64,000 nucleotides of DNA from Gracilimonas sp965227785 (GCF_965227785.1 NZ_OZ245785.1:930001-994000), one strand, 5' to 3'; shown: positions 1 through 8,084, numbered from the stretch's first letter. A program made the numbers and translations. Notes: generated by a model not told the origin, from the sequence alone.

Positions 1-37
1 ACCCCTATTTAGACTATCTTGCAACACCCTCCCAAAA

Positions 38-153
38 GTCATTCAGAGCGGAGCGATGAACCTTAGCCACGAAATGGTTACCAGCATGTTCTGGCATAGA
101 TCCTTCGCAGATAACACCAAGCCCTAATTATACCTCATTGCGCTCAGGATGAC
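38..153 (+). repeat. Hairpin repeat, copy 1
   Basis: About 116 bp, from GTCATTCAGAGCG to CGCTCAGGATGAC. The ends form an imperfect inverted repeat (11 of 13 positions match, one more is a G-U pair). Internal segments (GCGATGAACC..., ...GATCCTTCGC) pair in a nested way, so the whole unit can fold into one long hairpin. The right end lies inside the nuclease gene and supplies its stop codon (144-146). All full copies in the window share this orientation. Confidence 0.85.
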
Positions 154-479
154 CTCCTATCTGGTAGCGTATGTTTAGGAGGCCATTCTCCTAACACTAC
201 TTTATTAAGGCAATTCCATCCCGGGTTTTCCTTATTGATTAAAGCTTCCTTCCACTTTCTGCTTTTTCCCTTTATTCTTTTCTCTGCCTCAATAGCTTCT
301 CTCATTGTTGGAAATGCCTCATACCAAATCAGACAATAGCAGTGGTATTTACCGGCAAAGGTATTACTCTCTCCTCTGTTTAGATAATGTTCAATGATTC
401 GTTTGCGAACATCATTGGTGACCCCGGTATAAAGTGTTGTTTTCTTGGGGTTAGTGACGATATAGGTATAGTGCCCCAT
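144..479 (-). CDS. GIY-YIG (URI) domain endonuclease, small stand-alone type
   Basis: A 111-residue protein that is essentially one GIY-YIG nuclease domain of the UvrC/YhbQ-like type. The GIY-like strand is TYI (residues 5-7) and the YIG-like strand is YTGV (17-20). They are followed by the basic DVRKR stretch with Arg25/Arg27, His31 and the likely metal-binding Glu66 in EAEKRIKGKS. There is no extra DNA-binding domain. The family cuts DNA; the role of these small copies is unknown. The gene sits between repeat copies 1 and 2 of a tandem array. Its last residues (RSS-stop) are read from the end of copy 1 and it starts 29 bp from copy 2. This suggests it travels with, or acts on, the repeats (inference). 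Confidence 0.85.
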   Translation of the reverse strand: MGHYTYIVTNPKKTTLYTGVTNDVRKRIIEHYLNRGESNTFAGKYHCYCLIWYEAFPTMREAIEAEKRIKGKSRKWKEALINKENPGWNCLNKVVLGEWPPKHTLPDRRSS

Positions 480-507
480 GGCTGATTATAATAAATTCTC
501 CCCAAAA

Positions 508-623
508 GTCATTCAGAGCGGAGCGATGAACCTTAGCCACGAAATGATTACCAAACATGTTCTGGCATAGATCCTTCGCGGATAACACCCAGCCCCAATT
601 CTACTCCTTTCGCTCAGGATGAC
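508..623 (+). repeat. Hairpin repeat, copy 2
   Basis: Full copy of the ~116-bp hairpin repeat, starting 29 bp upstream of the GIY-YIG start codon. The apical stem reads ATGATT-ACC-AAACAT. It is separated from copy 3 by a 35-bp spacer that also resembles the sequence left of copy 1, so the tandem period is 151 bp including the spacer. Confidence 0.85.
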
Positions 624-658
624 TCTTTTTTAGGCCTCCTCGCAACCTTATCCCGAAA

Positions 659-775
659 GTCATTCAGAGCGGAGCGATGAACCTTAGCCACAAATTACTT
701 ACCAAGCATGTTCTGACTCAGATCCTTCGCGGATAACACCCGACCCCAATTCTACTCCCTTTCGCTCAGGATGAC
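659..775 (+). repeat. Hairpin repeat, copy 3
   Basis: Full copy, same orientation, 151 bp downstream of copy 2. It is followed by another similar spacer and then by an abrupt break after GTCATTCA at 811-818, which is the truncated start of a fourth copy. Confidence 0.85.
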
Positions 776-810
776 TCTTTTTTAGGCCACCTCGCAATCC
801 TATCCCAAAA

Positions 811-818
811 GTCATTCA
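811..818 (+). repeat. Truncated start of a fourth repeat copy
   Basis: After a spacer like those before copies 2 and 3, the first 8 bases of the repeat (GTCATTCA) are present at the expected 152-bp period. The sequence then diverges completely. This marks the right edge of the array. Confidence 0.6.
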
Positions 819-861
819 ATTCGGGCTCCGGGAATTCTAATTTAATATCTGATCATTTCTG

Positions 862-869
862 TCCGATAA
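862..869 (+). promoter_or_regulatory. Possible sigma-28-type -10 element before the 85-aa ORF
   Basis: TCCGATAA matches 7 of 8 positions of the FliA -10 consensus GCCGATAA. It would start transcription ~27 nt before the ATG at 903, the same leader length as for cheW. The -35 side (TTAATATC, one base out of register) is weak. Tentative. Confidence 0.35.
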
Positions 870-902
870 AGGAATAACGAACAACCTTTTCGTTATTTCA
901 AC

Positions 903-1160
903 ATGTCACTCGTACCAAAAATAACACGCTTTACAAAACTGCCGGAGCTCCTGAAACACAAACAGGAAGCCGAAGAGAAGCAGAAAAAAGGTCGGCAAGA
1001 CCGGCGGGATAAAGACCGCCCTCCCTTTATCATAGACGAAGAAAAGGCTTTGCAATCAAAAGCCTTGAGCGAGTTTAAAGTTCGATCCCATTCCAAAGAG
1101 CCCCAAAAACCGAAGACCAAAGATGAGACCATTGGCGGGAATATCGACCTTCAGGCCTGA
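903..1160 (+). CDS. Hypothetical small charged protein (85 aa)
   Basis: A hydrophilic, Lys/Glu/Arg-rich protein of 85 residues without membrane segment or signal peptide. Residues ~19-42 (KHKQEAEEKQKKGRQDRRDK) look like a charged helix. I do not recognise a family. An antisense ORF (893-1132) covers the same bases, but this strand is preferred: its composition is natural for a soluble protein and a sigma-28-like -10 box lies at a sensible distance upstream. It lies beyond the 3' end of the fliR transcript and points away from it. If the promoter is real it may be a late flagellar-regulon protein (inference). Confidence 0.5.
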   Translation: MSLVPKITRFTKLPELLKHKQEAEEKQKKGRQDRRDKDRPPFIIDEEKALQSKALSEFKVRSHSKEPQKPKTKDETIGGNIDLQA

Positions 1161-1305
1161 AAGAACATAGTAATTGATTCCTCAGAATTAAAGGTTGTAG
1201 ATAGATAATATTCGAATGTTTTCAGGTACAAAAGCGAAGTCATTAATGGTTTCGCTTTGGTGGAAAGTTTGATCGTGGAAATTTACTTGGAAATGCAGAT
1301 AGGTG

Positions 1306-1391
1306 GTGAATGACTTACCAGATATCTAATGACATAGATCCTTCGCGATGACCTCCCAGTCCCATTTCTACTTCTTTCCGCTCAGGAAGAC
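1306..1391 (+). repeat. Hairpin repeat, degenerate 5'-truncated copy
   Basis: Only the right two thirds of the unit are recognisable: TTACCA, then CATAGATCCTTCGCG, then CCGCTCAGGAAGAC. It is followed by the usual spacer-like sequence and the next full copy. Confidence 0.65.
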
Positions 1392-1425
1392 TCTATTCAG
1401 GCTGCTTCGCGTCACTATCTCGAAA

Positions 1426-1542
1426 GTCATTCAGAGCGGAGCGATGTATCTTAGCCATGAAATGCTTACCAAATATGGTCTGGCTTAGATCCTTCGCACT
1501 CTACAACCAGCCCCAATTCTAATTCATTTCGCTCAGGATGAC
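1426..1542 (+). repeat. Hairpin repeat abutting the fliR stop codon
   Basis: Full copy ending 3 bp before the fliR stop codon (1546-1548 on the minus strand). The fliR transcript would therefore run straight into the hairpin, which could serve as an RNA 3'-end structure. The inner arms AGCCA/TGGCT are perfectly complementary here. Confidence 0.85.
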
Positions 1543-1545
1543 CCT

Positions 1546-2334
1546 TTAGAATTCCAGTGGTGAGATAACCCCCATTACTTCTACCAGGAAGTCATAAAGG
1601 TGCTGGAACATCAAATCGAAAGCGGCAGGAAGGTATGGAATGGCAAGCATCAGCAGGGCAATTCCTACACCGAACTTTATAGGAAGAGCGATAAACATCA
1701 TGTTGGCCTGAGGCATGATTCGGGCAAATATAGCCAGCGATACATCCAGCAAGAACAAAACGATGATAAACGGAGAGGCAATCTGCACACCTATGGTAAA
1801 AAGATAGGTGGCAATTTCAAGCATATACGGACCGGCCAGATGGATTTGGGCTTCATTCACCGGTATAACCTCAAAACTTTTAGCCAGCGCACTTATATAA
1901 ATCTTATCTCCATCAATCGACAGAAAAACCAAAACGGCAATCATACTAAACAGGTTACTGAGTACTGCGCTTTGTTGTTGGGTTTGGCTATCAATCATGT
2001 TGGCGAAGCTAAGGCCTGTATTCAAACTGATGAGCATCCCCGCCATTTCCAGTCCCGCAAATACAAGCTGCCCAACCAACCCCAATGCCATACCTACTAA
2101 AACTTCAAGAATGATTGCTTGAAATATGAATAATGTGCCGTCACTGGCAGAAACAAATGCCCCATCAGCCGGGATGGCAAAGAAAAGAAGAATGGTAGTC
2201 GCCATGGCAAAAAACAGCTTAATCTGCTTGGGAAAAGCGGCCGAACTGAAAAAAGGTCCGGTCATGATAAGCGCAGCCACCCTGGTAAAAACGAGGAACA
2301 CCGATAAAATCATATCTACCGTAAGTGATTCCAT
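1546..2334 (-). CDS. fliR: Flagellar biosynthesis protein FliR
   Basis: A 262-residue polytopic inner-membrane protein of the flagellar type III export gate, where FliP, FliQ and FliR form the entry pore. About six hydrophobic segments fill the sequence. The family-typical LVGMALGLVGQLVFAGLEMAG segment and the conserved FIIVLFLLDVSLAIFARIMPQ region are present. Length is normal for FliR. It is the last gene of the motA-fliR transcription unit, directly after fliQ, and is followed by a hairpin repeat rather than by flhB/flhA, which are not in the window. Confidence 0.95.
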   Translation of the reverse strand: MESLTVDMILSVFLVFTRVAALIMTGPFFSSAAFPKQIKLFFAMATTILLFFAIPADGAFVSASDGTLFIFQAIILEVLVGMALGLVGQLVFAGLEMAGMLISLNTGLSFANMIDSQTQQQSAVLSNLFSMIAVLVFLSIDGDKIYISALAKSFEVIPVNEAQIHLAGPYMLEIATYLFTIGVQIASPFIIVLFLLDVSLAIFARIMPQANMMFIALPIKFGVGIALLMLAIPYLPAAFDLMFQHLYDFLVEVMGVISPLEF

Positions 2335-2379
2335 TACCTATCTCCGGGTTGCTGTTTGGGTGACCACGAACACCTGCGG

Positions 2380-2649
2380 TTATTGGGTAATCTGTGGAAT
2401 GAAGTCGAACACACGTTGTGTGAAATCAACCGCAAACTGCAGCATAAATCCAAAGGCAAAGAATAATACCACTACCACCACTACCATCTTCGGGATATAA
2501 CTCAGGGTCATTTCCTGAATGGATGTTGCGGCCTGGAAAATAGCAACGGCCAAACCTACTGCAAGTGCTCCCACCATAGCCGGAGAGCACAAAACCACTA
2601 CTGCTGTGAGCATTTCCTGTAACCAATAAAGTGCTGTATCTATATTCAT
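2380..2649 (-). CDS. fliQ: Flagellar biosynthesis protein FliQ
   Basis: An 89-residue protein with two transmembrane helices (about residues 13-40 and 52-75), the usual size and shape of FliQ. The loop carries the family signature FQAATSIQEMTLSYIPK. Part of the FliPQR export gate. It begins 6 bp after fliP; the gap to fliR is 45 bp. Confidence 0.95.
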   Translation of the reverse strand: MNIDTALYWLQEMLTAVVVLCSPAMVGALAVGLAVAIFQAATSIQEMTLSYIPKMVVVVVVLFFAFGFMLQFAVDFTQRVFDFIPQITQ

Positions 2650-2655
2650 TGTTCT

Positions 2656-3480
2656 CTAATTAAAACTTTCTACCAGCGATTGCACCAACAGGTACCAACC
2701 GTCGGTTAATACAAAAACAAGGATTTTAAAAGGCAGTGAAACCATTACCGGCGGAAGGAACATAATACCCATCGCCAGCAGTATGGAAGCAACCACAAGG
2801 TCAATGACCATAAAGGGCAGGTAAATCATAAAGCCAATCTGGAACGCCACCCGAAGCTCGCTTAACACATAGGCAGGTACGGCAACGTAAAGAGGCAGTG
2901 TTTCTATATCATCCACACTTTGGATTTCCGCCATGTCCATGAAATACAACAGGTCCTGATCCGAAGTCTGCCGCACCATAAACTCCTTAAGCGGAACAGC
3001 CGCTGCACCTAACGCTTCCATTTGTGTCATTTCTTCGTTTATGTAAGGCTGGATGGCTTCCTCATTCATCCGGTCAAATGTCGGCTTCATAATGAAAATA
3101 GTGAGGAATAACGCCAGCCCAACAAGCACCTGATTTGGAGGCGACTGTTGTGTACCCAATCCCATCTGTAAAAAGAAAAACACCACAATAATCCGGGTAA
3201 AACTGGTCATCATAGTAATGAAGGCCGACCCGAAGGAAAGTACCGTAATTAAAATCAGTGCCTGAATAGGTAACGTAAAATCTTCGTCCTGCGCTGTAGG
3301 TCCGCTGTTTCCAATCGATAAATCGATTTGCGGAATAGCCTGGATAAACATCGGACTTGTAACCGAAGCTACATTAATCGGGGTAGCCTCAGAGGGGGAC
3401 GGTGCAGCCATGAACAGTGCAACCACCACCATGAAAACCTTCGCAAGAAATGCACTTTTAAACTTCAACTTCAACATCAT
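2656..3480 (-). CDS. fliP: Flagellar biosynthesis protein FliP
   Basis: Export-gate protein FliP. I place the start at the ATG-ATG at 3475-3480, 1 bp after the fliO stop. The open frame extends upstream into fliO, but that part is non-homologous. The protein then has ~275 residues, with an N-terminal signal-like helix, a short periplasmic stretch and the classic FliP core: FTRIIVVFFFLQMGLGTQQSPPNQVLVGLALFLT and, near the C terminus, FMIYLPFMVIDLVVASILLAMGIMFLPP (both conserved family blocks). FliP is normally made with a cleaved signal peptide, which fits. Confidence 0.93.
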   Translation of the reverse strand: MMLKLKFKSAFLAKVFMVVVALFMAAPSPSEATPINVASVTSPMFIQAIPQIDLSIGNSGPTAQDEDFTLPIQALILITVLSFGSAFITMMTSFTRIIVVFFFLQMGLGTQQSPPNQVLVGLALFLTIFIMKPTFDRMNEEAIQPYINEEMTQMEALGAAAVPLKEFMVRQTSDQDLLYFMDMAEIQSVDDIETLPLYVAVPAYVLSELRVAFQIGFMIYLPFMVIDLVVASILLAMGIMFLPPVMVSLPFKILVFVLTDGWYLLVQSLVESFN

Positions 3481-3481
3481 C

Positions 3482-4063
3482 TTAGTTCTTGAACATTCTA
3501 TAGAGTGATTTAAAATCAGCCGATCCGTTTTTGATCTCTGGTATATCTTCCAAACCTTCGTTCTCATTCCACTCAGATTTAGGTATTCGATGCAGTAAAT
3601 TCAGTGATCCTGCCGTCATTCCCATCACCCATACCTCGTTATTAATCTCTACAAATTTTAGCTGAGCACCCTGCCCAAGTATATGTTCTCCCAGATCACG
3701 GCCGTCGTGCTTCTGCTGGGTTGAACCGGACTTCTTTCTTGCCCAAAACCAAACCAATCCAAGCATTCCCATCATTACGAGGAAGGTGGTAAAAGCATTT
3801 TGAAAAACGGTGTCTTCTCCGGCATTTTCCGTTTCTGTAGCTGATGCTTCAACTTCAGTGGTTTTTTGCCCGAGGCTTGTTTTCAAACCTTGAGTGCGTT
3901 CAATTGCTTCAGGATTAGATGCTGCCTTTTCAGTGGCTGAGAACTCCATCCGTGAAACCAGAAACATCCAGATAACCAACAGAGCCACGGCAAACGCAAG
4001 CACAATTTTAAGCACATTCTGCGGCTTCTTTTTTGACTGTGAAAGGATTTTGGTGAAGTCCAT
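3482..4063 (-). CDS. fliO: FliO-like flagellar assembly protein
   Basis: A 193-residue protein in the fliO position between fliN and fliP. It has a membrane helix near the N terminus (about residues 17-36), a Thr/Glu-rich spacer, a second hydrophobic helix (about 91-107) ending in WFWARKK, and a soluble C-terminal domain resembling FliO (GAQLKFVEINNEVWVMGMTAGSLNLLHRI pattern). FliO proteins are poorly conserved and help FliP assemble. The assignment rests on position plus this pattern. The start overlaps the fliN stop by one base (TAATG), implying translational coupling. Confidence 0.75.
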   Translation of the reverse strand: MDFTKILSQSKKKPQNVLKIVLAFAVALLVIWMFLVSRMEFSATEKAASNPEAIERTQGLKTSLGQKTTEVEASATETENAGEDTVFQNAFTTFLVMMGMLGLVWFWARKKSGSTQQKHDGRDLGEHILGQGAQLKFVEINNEVWVMGMTAGSLNLLHRIPKSEWNENEGLEDIPEIKNGSADFKSLYRMFKN

Positions 4064-5001
4064 TACGAGAGCTTAGCTAAACGTTGGCGGGTGGTAATCA
4101 GATTTGAGATACGAACCCCAAAGTGTTCGTCAACAACCACAACTTCTCCATGGGCAATTCGCTGTCCATTTACGAGAATATCAACCGGTTCACCAGCCAG
4201 TTTCTCTAACTCTATTACAGAACCTTTGGCAAGCTGAAGTACCTTACCGAGCGGTAATTCGATGCGTCCAAGTTCTACCGAAACATCCATTTCCACATCT
4301 TTGAGTAACTCCATGCTGTTGCCATCGCCGTTTTTAATGGCGGGAGTATTTTCCTCAAAATCTTCAAACTCAATATAGCGGCCGGAAATCACCTCTTCCT
4401 GTGCCCCTGCTTTTTCGAGTTCTTCGGAATCAGATGGGGTGAACTCATCCTGAGCAGGTTCTTCCTGAACTTCCTCTTCTGGCTCTTCCTCTACTTCAAC
4501 CTGCGCTTCCGGGTTCCCAAAAAGAGCTGCTGCCTTGATCTTGTCATCGGCCAAACCTTCCACTTCCATGGTACCATAGAAATATTCCGTATGGCCTAAC
4601 TTCTCTTCCAGTTGCTTAAGTGTCAGCACTTCAAGCTCACGGAGAGCAAATTCCTGGCCTTCCTCTTTCAATTTCTTTGAAAGTGTAGTGGAAAGTTCGG
4701 ATGAGAACTTCTTCAACAAATCTTTAGTAACCTCGTTGAATGAGCTTTCATCCACACCCAGCATGATACTGGAAAGAATGGCAAACCAGTCTTTATCCAG
4801 AATACATATTAGATCCGTCTCCGTATTTTCATCTCTTGTAAGGATGAAAATATCTTCTTTGACCATCTTTTCCAGAAAAGCTTCTGACGATATAGTCTCA
4901 AAAGAAGTGATTTCAATTTTCGTTTCTTCCAACAGAACAGAAGTTAAGTACTTCTCTATTTCCGGAAGGTTATTTTGCAGTTGTTCTTGATAGTAATTCA
5001 T
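4063..5001 (-). CDS. fliN: Flagellar motor switch protein FliN/FliY-type
   Basis: A 312-residue C-ring protein. The C-terminal ~75 residues are a standard SpoA/FliN domain (DVSVELGRIELPLGKVLQLAKGS...NGQRIAHGEVVVVDEHFGVRI pattern). Before it come an acidic Glu/Pro linker (about residues 165-215) and an N-terminal CheC-like region (1-150), as in FliY. The E-x2-N phosphatase motif of CheC is not visible at the expected helix (residues ~88-110), so this half may be structural only. There is also no N-terminal EIDALL-type CheY-binding peptide. It lies directly after fliM (2-bp gap) and overlaps fliO by 1 bp. Confidence 0.88.
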   Translation of the reverse strand: MNYYQEQLQNNLPEIEKYLTSVLLEETKIEITSFETISSEAFLEKMVKEDIFILTRDENTETDLICILDKDWFAILSSIMLGVDESSFNEVTKDLLKKFSSELSTTLSKKLKEEGQEFALRELEVLTLKQLEEKLGHTEYFYGTMEVEGLADDKIKAAALFGNPEAQVEVEEEPEEEVQEEPAQDEFTPSDSEELEKAGAQEEVISGRYIEFEDFEENTPAIKNGDGNSMELLKDVEMDVSVELGRIELPLGKVLQLAKGSVIELEKLAGEPVDILVNGQRIAHGEVVVVDEHFGVRISNLITTRQRLAKLS

Positions 5002-5003
5002 AG

Positions 5004-5939
5004 TTATACCAGTTCCTGTTCGTTAATTTCTTCGAGGAGTTCAAAAATTTTGACGGCTCTGTGCCCCTGAATAACCCCGGGATAAGCTGTCATTTTCTTT
5101 ACACCATTCACCCTTACTTCCAGCGGCTTGTCTGACTTTTGACGAAGTGGAATGGTATCACCTTCTTTAAGATTCATGATTTCATCCAAGGTGAGCCGGG
5201 TTGTCCCCAACAGCGATTGAATGTGTAGATTGGCTTTTTCCAGCGTTCGCTTATACGACACCATTTCTTCCTCAGAAAGCTGCTCTTTGCGAGAACTCAT
5301 CCCTTTCTTCATAATGGTATCGTTCATCGCTTTTTTAAGAAGGCTGTAAGAATAGGAAATGCCAATCTCAGTCTTTTGATCGCCCATATCTACCGCAAAT
5401 TTCACTACGATATTGGGATCAACCGAAGCCAGGTGAAGGTTTTCGGGCTTGCTCTCATACTTTACCCCGTCCACTTTGAAGTCCATGTAGGGCTCCCAGG
5501 CCATCACAACCTCATTGCTGATGTTCCCCATTACCCGCGACATAATTTTCTCTTCAATGATGGTGAGAATTCGTCGCTCGCTTAGTTTCTTTTCAGCACC
5601 GCCGCTTTGTCTTTCAATCAGGTGAATACAAAATTCAGGGGGAAGGACTACAATCACTTCGCCTCCCAGTTCTTTCACTGAAAGCAGATAAATGGTGCTG
5701 GGGCTTTTTATTTCCCTGGCAAACTCCGTTGATGAAAGTTGATTTACCTTGTCGAGGTACACATCCACTTTATAACGAAGCGAGGAGCTGAAAATGCGGC
5801 TTAGGTTTCTGGAAAGCACTTCATGAATAGCATGAAGCGTCCTCATGATTTCCTTACTAAACAGCTTTGGATGTTTGAAATCGTAGGATTCTACATATTT
5901 AACATTTCCCAATGTACGCTTGGGCAGCTTCGATTCCAT
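5004..5939 (-). CDS. fliM: Flagellar motor switch protein FliM, lacking the N-terminal CheY-binding peptide
   Basis: A 311-residue FliM. It contains the CheC-like middle domain (from about residue 20, YDFKHPKLFSKEIMRTLHAIHE, to ~230) and a C-terminal SpoA domain (about 240-310). Most FliM proteins start with a short LSQxEIDALL-like segment that binds CheY-P; here the protein starts almost directly in the middle domain. No upstream in-frame ATG exists in the 25-bp gap to fliL. It forms the C-ring with FliG and FliN. Confidence 0.93.
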   Translation of the reverse strand: MESKLPKRTLGNVKYVESYDFKHPKLFSKEIMRTLHAIHEVLSRNLSRIFSSSLRYKVDVYLDKVNQLSSTEFAREIKSPSTIYLLSVKELGGEVIVVLPPEFCIHLIERQSGGAEKKLSERRILTIIEEKIMSRVMGNISNEVVMAWEPYMDFKVDGVKYESKPENLHLASVDPNIVVKFAVDMGDQKTEIGISYSYSLLKKAMNDTIMKKGMSSRKEQLSEEEMVSYKRTLEKANLHIQSLLGTTRLTLDEIMNLKEGDTIPLRQKSDKPLEVRVNGVKKMTAYPGVIQGHRAVKIFELLEEINEQELV

Positions 5940-5964
5940 AAGAGTTTCCGTTCTTGGTTTACGA

Positions 5965-6468
5965 TCATTGCATTACATATTTAGTGAAATACAAATTGCG
6001 TACCGAACGGACCCCGATAGATGAATTAATTAATCCCGAAAGTTCTCTCCTTAATTCTTCGCGGCCGGCTACCCGGGTAAGTTGGTCAACATTACGTGAT
6101 GAAAGCGCATCAATTATCTCTTGCTTCAGCTTCATCATATTTTCATCAAGAAGTGAAACATGGTCTTTATCGTCCAATTCGAGGCTTATTTCCACCATCA
6201 GGTATCTTTTCCCATAAGTGTTGGCAGGATTCACCACCATCTCTTCCATCTGGTAGGTGCCGTAATCCGACGGACTTTTCTCACTCATTTTAGCAAAAAC
6301 GGTTGGATAATATTTATCCACGATGGCATAAGCCAGGAACCCCTGGCCAACAAGGATGAGTAAAAGCAGGAAATATTTTCCAAGTTTCAGGAAATTTGGC
6401 CCACCTTTACGCTTCTTAGCTTTTATTTCCTTCTTATCCTTTTGGTCGTTTTTATTCTCTGTAGCCAT
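5965..6468 (-). CDS. fliL: Flagellar basal body-associated protein FliL
   Basis: A 167-residue single-pass protein: a short Lys-rich cytoplasmic N terminus, a membrane helix at about residues 29-49, then a periplasmic FliL domain ending in VRNLYFTKYVMQ, the usual C-terminal pattern. FliL surrounds and stabilises the stator near the MotB plug. It sits between motB and fliM, which is a common order. Confidence 0.88.
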   Translation of the reverse strand: MATENKNDQKDKKEIKAKKRKGGPNFLKLGKYFLLLLILVGQGFLAYAIVDKYYPTVFAKMSEKSPSDYGTYQMEEMVVNPANTYGKRYLMVEISLELDDKDHVSLLDENMMKLKQEIIDALSSRNVDQLTRVAGREELRRELSGLINSSIGVRSVRNLYFTKYVMQ

Positions 6469-6479
6469 AGCAATAACTA

Positions 6480-7235
6480 TTAACTTGTTGTTGGGTTAAA
6501 GACGGGTATGGGCTCATCAAATGGCAGTACCGCCTCAAGAGCTCCTTTTGCAATCAGATCTTTCAGGTAGATTTCTACACGCCGGTTCTTTCTTCGGCCA
6601 TCCGTTGATTCGTTTTCTGAGACAGGCCGGTATTCCCCAAAACTGCTTGCTTTAAAATGGGAAGGTTCCAAATCTGCCTGGGCTTGTAAATACTGTACTA
6701 CTGATACTGAACGGGCGGCTCCCAAATGCCAATTCGATTTATACATCATATTACTGATGGGCACATTGTCGGTATGGCCCTGCACTTCAATATCAAGTAC
6801 CCGGTCGCCCAGAACATCAGCCACCTGCTCTAAAACCACCTTGGCTTCTGGTAACAGATCCGAAGAACCACTTTCGAATGTCAGTGAATCACTGAGCGTT
6901 ATTTTTACCCCGTCCTGAAGTATTTGAATATCCACTTCTGAGGATAAATCCTGCTCATGAAGGAAGTCCGCAAAGGCTTCCCAGCGCTCCATCTGCTCTT
7001 CCATCATCTGCTCGAGTTCTTCGGGCTCTATTTTATTCTCAATACTTTCTACAGCTGCCTGAGATTCCGGAAGAAAACCCGCATTTTTCTGGAAGTATTG
7101 TATAAAGCTATTAAATGATGTTTTCTCTACACCGGATGTCATCGTATATAGCAACACAAAGAACGTGAGAATCAACGTCACAAGGTCACTATAGGTTACT
7201 AACCAGCCTTGAGAATCTCCTTCAGATTTTCCCAT
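6480..7235 (-). CDS. motB: Motor stator protein MotB
   Basis: A 251-residue stator subunit. One membrane helix (about residues 13-33) contains the ion-binding aspartate Asp17 in TYSDLVTLILTFF. A plug/linker follows, then an OmpA-like peptidoglycan-binding domain (~104-226) with the HTDN motif at 154-157. The start overlaps the end of motA by 37 bp. No later start is possible without losing the helix, so the overlap appears real and suggests coupled translation. Confidence 0.95.
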   Translation of the reverse strand: MGKSEGDSQGWLVTYSDLVTLILTFFVLLYTMTSGVEKTSFNSFIQYFQKNAGFLPESQAAVESIENKIEPEELEQMMEEQMERWEAFADFLHEQDLSSEVDIQILQDGVKITLSDSLTFESGSSDLLPEAKVVLEQVADVLGDRVLDIEVQGHTDNVPISNMMYKSNWHLGAARSVSVVQYLQAQADLEPSHFKASSFGEYRPVSENESTDGRRKNRRVEIYLKDLIAKGALEAVLPFDEPIPVFNPTTS

Positions 7236-8077
7236 TCCTTATCCTGTTGTTCGATCCAAAGTTTGTAGAACTTCTCGTCGCGTTGTTTAATAATTTTTAG
7301 CTCTTCATGGTGTTTGACGTACTCAGCCCTGCTGTGTGGATCAATATGAATGAGCATTTTCTTTTCCATGATCCGTGGGTTCTCTCCTGCCACAATAGAC
7401 AGAATACCCACCCTGAACATTCGCTTACGGTTCAAGTCAATTTCACTGAGATAGCTCAGCTTTGCAGCCAACGGGCCCACAATCATATTGGCAAACATAC
7501 TACCGTACAGGGTGGTTAAAAGTGCCACCGCCATTCCGGCTCCCAATGCTTCCGGATCCGAGATATTCTGGAGCATCAAAACCAGCCCTACAATCGTACC
7601 AATCATACCGAAGGCAGGTCCATAAGTGGCCAGTGAGTTCATGACCCCTCCGGCAAGTTCTAAATCCCGTTCCGCTCCTTTAATTTCATCTGACAGAATA
7701 CTATCCAGGCTTTCTTCTTTGAAACCATCAACAGCGAGCTGAAGACCATTCTTCAGGTAATCGTCTTTTAAATGTTTGATGTCGTTATCCAGAATCAACA
7801 ATCCACCGGTTCTCACGCGTCGGGCAAACATGCTCAGTAGCTCCATATCGGTACGAAGGTCTATGGATGTCACCTTCATCAGTCCCATGAAAGTTTTAAA
7901 GCTCGTTTTGATGTCTTCAACACTGAAGCTGATCATGGTTGAAGCCATCGCCCCACCCACTACAATGAAAAAAGAAGACAAACTCAGAAATATGAGAATG
8001 CTCCCTTCCATCATGATGGACCCGACGACGAGGGTGAACCCAATAACTAATCCTATGATTGTTGAACGATCTAACAT
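7199..8077 (-). CDS. motA: Motor stator protein MotA
   Basis: A 292-residue MotA/MotP family protein with four membrane helices: two at the N terminus, and two around 150-175 and 180-205. The conserved YGPAFGMIGTIVGLVLML block and the large charged cytoplasmic loop that contacts FliG are present. The MLDRSTIIGLVIGF start matches the family. It is the first gene of the second flagellar unit; a sigma-28-like promoter lies immediately upstream and a strong terminator of the flgE unit lies between them. Confidence 0.95.
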   Translation of the reverse strand: MLDRSTIIGLVIGFTLVVGSIMMEGSILIFLSLSSFFIVVGGAMASTMISFSVEDIKTSFKTFMGLMKVTSIDLRTDMELLSMFARRVRTGGLLILDNDIKHLKDDYLKNGLQLAVDGFKEESLDSILSDEIKGAERDLELAGGVMNSLATYGPAFGMIGTIVGLVLMLQNISDPEALGAGMAVALLTTLYGSMFANMIVGPLAAKLSYLSEIDLNRKRMFRVGILSIVAGENPRIMEKKMLIHIDPHSRAEYVKHHEELKIIKQRDEKFYKLWIEQQDKEWENLKEILKAG

Positions 8078-8084
8078 ATAGCCT

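Noticed and set aside
1600..2100. Long plus-strand ORF opposite fliR
   Set aside because: Composition is unnatural and it lies entirely antisense to a clear fliR gene.
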